Source: Marinoscillum sp. 108 (GTDB lineage Bacteria; Bacteroidota; Bacteroidia; Cytophagales; Cyclobacteriaceae). Taken from it: a stretch of 64,000 nt of DNA. Position numbers and translations under genes: made by a program. How positions within the stretch are numbered: position 1 is the stretch's first letter; every line of letters starts with the position of its first letter. Shown piece after piece: positions 56,835 through 64,000 of the stretch. The stretch spans positions 54,466 through 118,465 of the forward strand of contig NZ_LR734811.1 of assembly GCF_902506655.1 (NCBI RefSeq), written 5' to 3'. The notes under the pieces are model-generated. The model made no database searches. It worked only from the letters and a program-made list of their open reading frames with translations, and was not told the DNA's origin.

Positions 56835-59033
56835 CTAATGAGTAAGAAGCGTCTGATAGAGCTTCTCTCGTTCGATGGGTTTCAGTAAAAAACCATCAAA
56901 ATACGGCTCAAAAACCTCTCGCTGATGAGCAGTAATATCAGCCGTCAGTGCAAAAATGGGAGTCTCAAGATTTGGATTCTCTGATTCCCGAATGGTCTTG
57001 GCAGCATCGAATCCATCTACCTCTGGCATATGAATATCCATGAGGATGTAATCGTATTTACATTCGCTGGACATTTGAATGGCCTCCGATCCATCCCGGG
57101 CATGGGTGGCTTTCACCCCCCAGTTGGCCAGTAGTTTGAGAGCTACCATTGCATTGATCATATTATCTTCAGCTATGAGCACCGTACGGCCGGTTAGTCC
57201 ATCAGATTCCTGATGAGAGGGGGTAATCTTTCTTTCCCCCTTCATAAAACTCACCTGAAAGTAAAATACCGAACCTTCATTTTCCTGGGTTTTCACATGA
57301 ATGTTACTCCCATGAAGTCCTATGAGCTTTTTCACTATGGCCAAGCCCAACCCAGACCCACCTTGCTTTTTGGTAGTATAAGACCGAGGCTGTGAGAAAC
57401 TTTCAAAAATCTCCTCCAGGAAATTCTCGGGGATCCCTCCCCCGGTATCCTCCACCCTGAACTCAATCTGATCCCGCGATTCGCCCTGATCCAATAGTTT
57501 TACTTCCACGTTCACCTGCCCCTCATCGGTATACTTGATCGCATTGCTGATAAGGTTACCCAAAATCTGGGAAAGCTTGGTTTCGTCTGCCAGATAGACC
57601 TCCGCCAGCAAAGGATCTACAGTCAGCTTAAGGTCAATCCCTTTTTCGCGAGCCATCCCCAGGTATGTATTTCTGATGTTTTCCATCAGCAAGCTGATCT
57701 CCACGGGCTGAGGTTCCAGTACCACTTTGCCGGCATCCAGTTTGGAGAAATCCAGGATGTCATTGATGATTCTCAAAAGGTTATCTGCAGAAAACTTCAG
57801 CGATCGGAGTAATTCATTCTCTTCCTTGTCCGATCTCTCTTCCAACAAGGATGTAATGGTAATAACCGCATTGAGGGGAGTCCTGATCTCATGACTCATG
57901 GTGGATAAAAACTCCTGCTTCACCCTGGAAGACTCCTCTGCCCTATTCTTCTTCTTGAGAATTTCGGCCTTTTCCCTGTTCATCTGTGCCTCCTTCTGCA
58001 GGCGCTCCATTTTGGTTACTGCTTCATAGCTTTCGATCACTTTTTGGGTCTGAGTATTCATCACCGCCTCCTTCTCTTTGAGGTAGATTTCTAAATACTT
58101 CAGTGCCTGCACCGCATCATCCTTCTGCCTATAAAGCTGATACTTGAGGTAATTACAGTTAATTTTAATGATGACCATGTTGTACTCCTGGGCAAAGTCT
58201 AATGCCTCATCCAGCATCTTCTCAGATTTCCCCAGATCACCCATTTCGAGGTACAGTTGACCCAGCTTATGATAACACATACCCCGGCCCAGTCGCTCAC
58301 CCATCTCCACATGGATTCGCACAGCTTCCAGGAAGGTCTCCTCCGCCAACTGATATTGTTTGCGTTTTACATACACCTTGGCCCTGCCATAAAGGCAAAA
58401 GGCAAGCCCCCTTACATCTCCCGTTTCCTGCTTCATTTGATAGGACCGCTCTATCATTTCTGATGCCTGATCTATTTCGTCGCGGTTGAGGTATATCCCG
58501 GAGAGTGGATTATAGGCGTTGGACTCCAGATTGAGATCACCAGCCATTTGGGCGGCTTTGATGGCTTTTTCGTAGGAAAGAATGGCACTTTTCTGGTCTC
58601 CAAAATACTCATAAATGGTGCCCAGCGATTTTTGCACCCGTGATTGATTATGAAAATCGTTGAGCTTTTGATAAATCTCAAAACAATCAATCAGGTAAAT
58701 AAGCGCCAGGTGATAGTTGTCAGTACGGTAGTACACCCCGGCGATGTTGTACTTGACATCCGCAATACCCTTTTCATCACCCAGAATCTGAAAATACCCC
58801 AAAGCCTTTTTACCAAGCTTCATGGTCTTCTTATACTCTCCCAAAATCATATGGAACAGGGAGAGCCTCGAAAGAGAACGGGCGATAAGAATAGCTTCGT
58901 CCAGTCGCTGGCTAATCTCCAGGGCCTCCTGCGCCAGCATCACGCTTTTAGAAAGGTCATTAACCCTCGCATCATAGGCTTCTACGAGCAGGCGTGTTAC
59001 TTTTTGGGCGTCATTCACATTGGTCTGATACAT
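56835..59033 (-). CDS. Cytoplasmic TPR hybrid histidine kinase (HK-REC)
   Basis: 732 aa, without a signal peptide or membrane helix. TPR repeats (~20-320), a coiled coil, HisKA (FLSTMSHEIRTPLNAVI, His ~379), HATPase (GNLISNAIKY, VEDTGGGIPE, GGSGLGLAIVKKL) and one receiver (VLIAEDNMINAMVALKLL; phospho-Asp in YILMDIHMPEVDGF, ~667). No DNA-binding domain, so phosphate must go on to another protein or control the kinase itself. Upstream gap of ~220 bases to the divergent permease gene. The TPR may sense a soluble partner in the cytoplasm. Confidence 0.92.
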   Translation of the reverse strand: MYQTNVNDAQKVTRLLVEAYDARVNDLSKSVMLAQEALEISQRLDEAILIARSLSRLSLFHMILGEYKKTMKLGKKALGYFQILGDEKGIADVKYNIAGVYYRTDNYHLALIYLIDCFEIYQKLNDFHNQSRVQKSLGTIYEYFGDQKSAILSYEKAIKAAQMAGDLNLESNAYNPLSGIYLNRDEIDQASEMIERSYQMKQETGDVRGLAFCLYGRAKVYVKRKQYQLAEETFLEAVRIHVEMGERLGRGMCYHKLGQLYLEMGDLGKSEKMLDEALDFAQEYNMVIIKINCNYLKYQLYRQKDDAVQALKYLEIYLKEKEAVMNTQTQKVIESYEAVTKMERLQKEAQMNREKAEILKKKNRAEESSRVKQEFLSTMSHEIRTPLNAVITITSLLEERSDKEENELLRSLKFSADNLLRIINDILDFSKLDAGKVVLEPQPVEISLLMENIRNTYLGMAREKGIDLKLTVDPLLAEVYLADETKLSQILGNLISNAIKYTDEGQVNVEVKLLDQGESRDQIEFRVEDTGGGIPENFLEEIFESFSQPRSYTTKKQGGSGLGLAIVKKLIGLHGSNIHVKTQENEGSVFYFQVSFMKGERKITPSHQESDGLTGRTVLIAEDNMINAMVALKLLANWGVKATHARDGSEAIQMSSECKYDYILMDIHMPEVDGFDAAKTIRESENPNLETPIFALTADITAHQREVFEPYFDGFLLKPIEREKLYQTLLTH

Positions 59034-59256
59034 GTTGGCGGCTACTTGTTCAGGGGGTACAAACGGGGCATGGGTATGAAAATAGCGAAAATTATGAGAA
59101 TTCTACAGACAAGACCCATTGGCTGATTGCATATGATAGGTCAAATTGCCTGTTTATCTCCACTGCACAATCAATATACCCATAATTGACCGCTGAAGTA
59201 AAAAAGGCATAGCTCCAGGCTATATGTCGTAAATAAAACAAACAAACTCCGCGCCC

Positions 59257-61659
59257 ATGACGCCTGAATACATCAAAACCACTGTAAGAAGCCTGGCCAA
59301 AAACAAATTGATCAGTTTTATCAACATTGTTGGACTGGCAGTGAGCCTTGCTGCATTCTTTTTTATTTACAGGTATGTAATGAAGGAGTTGAGCTATGAC
59401 CAGGGACACCCGCACTATGAGCGGCTGTACCGCGTGGCAGAGCTCATAGAAAGTGAAAACTATCTGGAGAACAGCTCCAGTTCACCATGGCCCACCGGGC
59501 CCGCTATTGTCAGAGAGTTTCCGGATGATGTGGAGGGGATGGTAAGATTTTTTGACTTCCAAACTCCCATCATCACTATCACCTTGGAAGATCAGCGAAA
59601 GTTCAATGAGCGCTATATCTACTTCACTGACTCCACGGTGTTCGACCTTCTGGATTTTAAGCTTATTCAGGGTGATCGGTCTGCTTTGTCCGGCCCCTTC
59701 TCTGCCACCATTTCTAAAAACCTTGCGGAGAAATATTTTGGTGATGAAAATCCAATGGGGAAGAAGATCACCCGTGAAGGATTTAATACCACCTATACCA
59801 TTACAGGGGTATACGAACAAGGATCTATCTCCCATATTCGGACGGAAATGCTGCTTTCCATGCAAACGCTGGAAACAAATGCCCCATTTCTCAAAACTCA
59901 ATGGGTGTGGAATCCCGCATGGACCTATATCAGGCTAAGCGAAAATGCTTCGGTTCAGGACCTGGAAAAAAATAAGTTTCCCCTGATGGTGGAAAAATAT
60001 TATGATCCACGCACCAAGGATAAAACCAGCCACTACCTCCAGCCCATTCAGGATATCCACCTGGGCTCGCACCTTGAATTCGAACTGAGTGCCAACAGTG
60101 ATATGAAGTACGTGTATATTTTTATCTCCTGTGCGCTGTTCCTCATCGTTATTGCCATTGTCAATTTTATCAATCTTTCTACCTCATTTTCCCTTCTGAG
60201 GGCCAAAGAAATAGGGGTCCGCAAGGTGTCAGGAGCAGCCAGGTCTCAGCTGATATTTCAGTTTTTATCTGAGTCAGTGATCATTTCACTCATTGCCTAT
60301 GTGTTAGCACTCATTGGGTGTTATATAGCGCTCCCTTTCCTGCAGGGTTTGATCAATATCAGCTTCGCAGAGCTATTTGGATTGAACAATCTGCTCTTCC
60401 AGTTGGGAGTGGTAATTTTAGTTGGGCTAGTGTCCGGGATTTATCCCGCCTTTTTTATCTCCTCATTCGATCCGCTGCTGGTCTTCAAAGGCAAATTTAT
60501 CTCCAACGCCAAAGGACAGCTACTTAGAAAAGGGCTGGTGATCTCCCAGTTTACCATTGCCATAGTACTTATCATATTTACCTATGTCACCTATCAGCAA
60601 CTACAGCTCCTTCGCAACCAGGACTATGGCTATCACACCAACGACGTGATCATTCTGGATGCGGCCACCACAAATCTTGGTCAGCGGATTGAAGGCTTTA
60701 AAACGGCCCTAAAAGCCAATGCATCAGTTGAGTCTATCACCACCATGAGTGACATGATAGGTGCTAATAACAATAATCACGACTTTCACCATGAGGGCAT
60801 GCAGCCTGGCACCTGGAATTTCTATCCGGCACTGCTGGTGGATGAAGACTTTGCAGGCACACTAGGCCTGGAGGTGGTTGCCGGCAGGGATTTTAACAGA
60901 AACCATCAAAAAGAAGATAGCCTGGCTGTAATCATCAATGTCGCCATGGCCAAAACGCTCGGCTATGCCACCCCGGAAGAGGCCATTGGTCACCCCCTTC
61001 GGTCACTTTCAGGCAACGAAAACATAGTGGGAGTGGTTCGGGATTTCAATTACAAATCCCTCCATTCTGAGATAGGGCCGTTTGTCCTGGATATAGGTCA
61101 GCGCGGACCCAATGGATTCTTTTTCTTTCGACATGTGGCCATCAAGGTCAGTGAGGTAAATAATCAGACCCTAGGCCATATCCAGAACATTTGGGAAGAA
61201 TTTGTGCCGAATAAGCCCTTTACATATAAAATCCTGAGCGAAGAATTGCGTGGGCTCTATAAAAGTGAAAATAACCTGGGACAGATTCTGGGAGTTTTTG
61301 CGGTGCTCACGATTATCATCGCCTGTCTGGGTCTTTTTGCGCTGGCTACTTTTATTGCACAGCAAAAAACCAAGGAAATTGGCATACGAAAAGTACTGGG
61401 CGCTGGCCATTTGAAGCTTTTCATGGTAGGCTACAAAGAGCAGTTTTTTCTGGTTTTAGGCTCACTCATTTTAGCTACGCCCATTGCCCTTCTTTTGGTT
61501 AGGAATTGGCTGTCAGATTTTGCCTACCGGGTGGATCTCGGTCCGGCTCCCTTTCTAACGGCAGGCGCGCTCGCTATCCTGATTTCTGCATTGACCGTGT
61601 TTTCTAATTTCTACAAAACCATCACGGCAGATCCGGCAGAAGTGCTTCGGGATGAATAA
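59257..61659 (+). CDS. ABC transporter permease, MacB/FtsX family
   Basis: 800-aa inner-membrane protein with two FtsX modules: a first helix (~20-40), a MacB periplasmic core (~55-270), three helices (~285-405), a second helix and periplasmic core (~430-660) and three final helices (~680-790). Motifs: RAKEIGVRKVSGAARSQL and TKEIGIRKVLGAGHLKL at the two cytoplasmic coupling loops. This two-module form is common in Bacteroidota and needs a separate ATPase, none of which is in the window. Possible role: efflux or stress response. The gene is divergent from the TPR hybrid kinase gene, which may control it. Confidence 0.93.
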   Translation: MTPEYIKTTVRSLAKNKLISFINIVGLAVSLAAFFFIYRYVMKELSYDQGHPHYERLYRVAELIESENYLENSSSSPWPTGPAIVREFPDDVEGMVRFFDFQTPIITITLEDQRKFNERYIYFTDSTVFDLLDFKLIQGDRSALSGPFSATISKNLAEKYFGDENPMGKKITREGFNTTYTITGVYEQGSISHIRTEMLLSMQTLETNAPFLKTQWVWNPAWTYIRLSENASVQDLEKNKFPLMVEKYYDPRTKDKTSHYLQPIQDIHLGSHLEFELSANSDMKYVYIFISCALFLIVIAIVNFINLSTSFSLLRAKEIGVRKVSGAARSQLIFQFLSESVIISLIAYVLALIGCYIALPFLQGLINISFAELFGLNNLLFQLGVVILVGLVSGIYPAFFISSFDPLLVFKGKFISNAKGQLLRKGLVISQFTIAIVLIIFTYVTYQQLQLLRNQDYGYHTNDVIILDAATTNLGQRIEGFKTALKANASVESITTMSDMIGANNNNHDFHHEGMQPGTWNFYPALLVDEDFAGTLGLEVVAGRDFNRNHQKEDSLAVIINVAMAKTLGYATPEEAIGHPLRSLSGNENIVGVVRDFNYKSLHSEIGPFVLDIGQRGPNGFFFFRHVAIKVSEVNNQTLGHIQNIWEEFVPNKPFTYKILSEELRGLYKSENNLGQILGVFAVLTIIIACLGLFALATFIAQQKTKEIGIRKVLGAGHLKLFMVGYKEQFFLVLGSLILATPIALLLVRNWLSDFAYRVDLGPAPFLTAGALAILISALTVFSNFYKTITADPAEVLRDE

Positions 61660-61672
61660 AAGGCACAAAAAA

Positions 61673-61695
61673 AGCCAGCTCCCTGGGAGCTGGCT
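61673..61695. terminator. Terminator between permease and repeat-protein genes (convergent)
   Basis: The 11-bp stem AGCCAGCTCCC/GGGAGCTGGCT has a T7 run on the minus strand (a7 on plus), so it serves the minus-strand gene best. Confidence 0.8.
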
Positions 61696-61744
61696 AGTGA
61701 CCAATCTCTGAGATCAGTCTGCCCTAGTAATCGTTCATTCCTGT

Positions 61745-64000
61745 TCAGTATTTCACGACCCTCTGATGACTCACGACCCTACCGTTGGCATCACTTACCT
61801 GGAGCAGGTACACGCCCGCTCTGAGTCTGTCAATGGCTATGGTTTGGTTTATTTCATCTTCGAGCAGTAACACACCACTGATGTCGTAAATCTTCACGAG
61901 GAGTCCGTCATCCCCACTTACCGTCAATCGCTCAGCGGCGGGGTTGGGATAAACTTTCACTTCATTCACCAGCGGAAGAGCGCCTAAGGCTACCGCTTTT
62001 GTGAGTACAAAATTGCCAGTAACCGACCCCTCATAATTAGTCTCCAATAGAGTCACTTCCACCACATAGGTACCAGCCTGAGTGGGTAAAGTGCTACTGC
62101 CATCAAAGGTCATTGAATAGGCGAGCGCAGCAGGGTTAGTCGTGACTGTTGGCGACTTGGCTGTACCATCTGCCGGTTGGGTAAGGTTCTCAAGGGTCAC
62201 TGTGGCTTGCGCCTTGTTGATGGTCAGTGTCCCATCTGTATAAGTGAAGGCATAGTTTTGAGCCACACCACCAGAAACAGTGATGGCGTATGTGCCAACG
62301 TCACTCGTTTGAGTGGCAAGGGTGGAGGCAGTCGGGATTGTTTCCAGGTCTGCCTCCGAATCATCACCGATAAACCCCTGATAGCCAATTGTGAATCCGG
62401 GATTCACTTCGCCATACACCCTAAACTCATCACCTGCCGACACCATTAAGGATGCTTGGCCAATCATCAAACTCTGACTTACATCCAATGCCGCACTGTA
62501 GTTGTCATTACCTGACTGACTGGCGGTAATGGTGGCTGTACCCGCTCCCACGATCGTCACGGTGCTTCCTGAAACAGAAGCCACGGTTTCATCCGAACTG
62601 GTGAAGGTCACTGCATAGCCACTGCCCCCACCTGTAGCAGTCAGATCGAAAGGTGCATCCCCATAAGTTTTATCAGCCAGTGCCTCAAAAGTGATGGCTT
62701 GAGAAGCCTTTTCAATGGTTAAACTTTGTGTCACATCCAATGCTGCACTGTAGTTCTCATTACCTGCCTGGCTGGCGGTAATGGTGGCTGTACCCGCTCC
62801 CACGATCGTTACGGTGCTTCCTGAAATAGAAGCCACAGTTTCATCCGAGCTCGTGAAGGTCACTTCATGGCCACTCGCACCGCCTGTAGCAGTCAGATCA
62901 AAATCTGCATCACCGTAAGTCTTATCAGTCAGTGTCTCAAAAGTGATGGCTTGAGAAGCCTTTTCTATGGTCAAGGTTTGCTGTACATCCAATGCAGCAC
63001 TATAGTTGTCATTACCTGCCTGACTGGCCGTAATGGTGGCTGTACCCGCTCCCACGATCGTCACGGTGCTTCCTGAAATAGAAGCCACAGTTTCATCCGA
63101 GCTGGTGAAGGTCACTTCATGGCCACTCGCACCGCCTGTAGCAGTCAGGTCAAAAGCGGCATCCCCATAAGTCTTATCAGCCAATGCCTCAAAAGTGATG
63201 GCTTGAGAAGCCTTTTCAATGGTCAAAGTTTGCTGTACATCCAATGCCGCGCTGTAGTTGTCATTACCTGCCTGGCTGGCAGTAATGGTGGCTGTACCCG
63301 CTCCCACGATCGTCACGGTGCTTCCTGAAACAGAAGCTACGGTTTCATCCGAGCTGGTGAAGGTCACCACATGGCCACTGGATCCGCCGGTGGCGGTCAG
63401 GTCAAAAGCGGCATCCCCATAAGTCTTATCAGCCAATGCCTCAAAAGTGATGGCCTGAGAAGCCTTTTCAATGGTCAAAGTTTGCTGTACGTCCAATGCC
63501 GCACTGTAGTTGTCATTACCTGCCTGGTTGGCCGTTATGGTGGCTGTACCCGCTCCCACGATCGTTACGGTGCTTCCTGAAATAGAAGCCACAGTTTCAT
63601 CCGAGCTCGTGAAGGTTACCGCATGGCCACTGGCTCCACCTGTAGCAGTCAGGTCAAAAGCTGCATCACCATAAGTCTTATCAGCCAATGCCTCAAAAGT
63701 GATGGCTTGAGAAGCCTTTTCAATGGTCAAAGTTTGCTGTACATCCAATGCCGCACTATAGTTGTCATTACCTGCCTGGCTGGCAGTAATGGTGGCTGTA
63801 CCCGCTCCCACGATCGTCACGGTGCTTCCTGAAATAGAAGCCACAGTTTCATCCGAGCTCGTGAAGGTCACTTCATGGCCACTGGCTCCACCTGTAGCAG
63901 TCAGGTCAAAAGCTGCATCACCATAAGTCTTATCAGCCAATGCCTCAAAAGTGATGGCTTGAGAAGCCTTTTCAATGGTCAAAGTTTGCTGTACATCCAA
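61745..64000 (-). CDS. Repeat protein with T9SS sorting domain, N-terminus outside the window
   Basis: 751 residues of the C-terminal part of a longer protein, open through 64000. From the N-side: six near-identical 84-residue beta domains (Big/MBG type; signature SSDETVASISGSTVTIVGAG), one diverged MBG-type domain (VSAGDEFRVYGEVNPGF, ~505-590), one MBG/Ig-like domain (~600-670) and a T9SS Por secretion tail (VKVYPNPAAERLTVSGDDG to the end). Likely exported by T9SS and held on or near the cell surface. The domain composition at the C-terminus is that of the giant protein at 42506-50356, so the two are paralogous in this part. Confidence 0.93.
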   Translation of the reverse strand: MDVQQTLTIEKASQAITFEALADKTYGDAAFDLTATGGASGHEVTFTSSDETVASISGSTVTIVGAGTATITASQAGNDNYSAALDVQQTLTIEKASQAITFEALADKTYGDAAFDLTATGGASGHAVTFTSSDETVASISGSTVTIVGAGTATITANQAGNDNYSAALDVQQTLTIEKASQAITFEALADKTYGDAAFDLTATGGSSGHVVTFTSSDETVASVSGSTVTIVGAGTATITASQAGNDNYSAALDVQQTLTIEKASQAITFEALADKTYGDAAFDLTATGGASGHEVTFTSSDETVASISGSTVTIVGAGTATITASQAGNDNYSAALDVQQTLTIEKASQAITFETLTDKTYGDADFDLTATGGASGHEVTFTSSDETVASISGSTVTIVGAGTATITASQAGNENYSAALDVTQSLTIEKASQAITFEALADKTYGDAPFDLTATGGGSGYAVTFTSSDETVASVSGSTVTIVGAGTATITASQSGNDNYSAALDVSQSLMIGQASLMVSAGDEFRVYGEVNPGFTIGYQGFIGDDSEADLETIPTASTLATQTSDVGTYAITVSGGVAQNYAFTYTDGTLTINKAQATVTLENLTQPADGTAKSPTVTTNPAALAYSMTFDGSSTLPTQAGTYVVEVTLLETNYEGSVTGNFVLTKAVALGALPLVNEVKVYPNPAAERLTVSGDDGLLVKIYDISGVLLLEDEINQTIAIDRLRAGVYLLQVSDANGRVVSHQRVVKY
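62489..64000. repeat. Tandem array of six 252-bp units (84 codons), continuing past the window
   Basis: Unit boundaries fall every 252 bp (62489, 62741, 62993, 63245, 63497, 63749). The unit is an 84-residue domain. Units differ by scattered bases; for example the codon before the conserved VTF strand varies (Glu, Ala, Val) and Gly-Ala-Ser varies to Gly-Ser-Ser. The two units nearest the C-terminus (62489-62992) are the most diverged. The array is the result of recent tandem expansion or gene conversion. Confidence 0.92.

Noticed and set aside
59092..59415. 107-codon minus-strand frame in the gap before the permease gene
   Set aside because: It overlaps the permease start antisense and shows no coding character; the 223-base gap is read as the divergent promoter region.
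62867..63832. Four 69-codon plus-strand frames spaced 252 bases apart
   Set aside because: They are mirror images of the tandem 252-bp repeats of the minus-strand gene; spacing equals the repeat length.
62489..64000. CRISPR-like periodic repeats
   Set aside because: Units are 252 bp, contiguous without spacers and in-frame protein-coding.

Overview
The window is chromosomal DNA of a Bacteroidota bacterium, most likely a marine or environmental member of Cytophagales. That order-level call is inference. Evidence: SusC/SusD proteins, type IX secretion (T9SS) C-terminal tails, LytTR and AraC-type hybrid kinases, an almost complete lack of Shine-Dalgarno sequences, and promoters of the Bacteroidota form TTTG-N19-TAnnTTTG. 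No tRNA, rRNA, CRISPR array, insertion sequence or phage gene was recognised.

Layout. 1-1467: the end of an unknown gene, tadA and a Mn-type superoxide dismutase. 1589-15881: a polysaccharide utilisation locus (PUL), probably for xylan or a related hemicellulose. A GH2 glycosidase and a GH10 xylanase (+ strand) face a susC-susD-surface glycan-binding protein operon and a VCBS/ASPIC lipoprotein (- strand). Four near-identical LacI-family-type palindromes lie upstream of GH2, GH10 and susC. 16164-21000: DinB, HD-domain, YkgJ, cytochrome c/copper monooxygenase-like lipoprotein, SDR and secreted hypothetical genes. 21001-21754: a 750-base non-coding stretch with three perfect inverted repeats. 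21755-38649: housekeeping and metabolic genes, including a cNMP-binding/acyltransferase fusion, SGNH hydrolase, M28 peptidase, AGCS transporter, DUF4230, RidA, hutG-hutI, rarA, a PEMT-type methyltransferase, EamA exporter, threonine aldolase, DAHP synthase, kdsC and an alpha/beta hydrolase.

38736-42478: sucD, then a methionine biosynthesis unit. A canonical promoter precedes a SAM-I riboswitch, a 40-codon ORF ending in a Cys/Met cluster, metY and metX. The riboswitch closing helix ends only four bases before the start of the small ORF, not next to metY. The Cys codons overlap a possible pair of alternative hairpins. This looks like a two-input (SAM plus cysteinyl-tRNA) leader and is the most interesting element in the window.

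42506-64000: two very large T9SS-exported repeat proteins (one complete at 2616 aa, one cut by the window end) bracket a signalling cluster. That cluster holds a LytTR response regulator with its TPR histidine kinase, a TPR hybrid kinase with an AraC output, a TPR hybrid kinase without a DNA-binding domain, a YtxH-like small protein, a 56-aa membrane ORF and a FtsX/MacB-type permease. The last 1.5 kb is a near-perfect tandem array of 252-bp units coding for 84-aa beta domains.

Several genes (19678, 27839, 32526 minus, 33917) have a TAnnTTTG-like box exactly four bases before the start codon, which predicts leaderless mRNAs.
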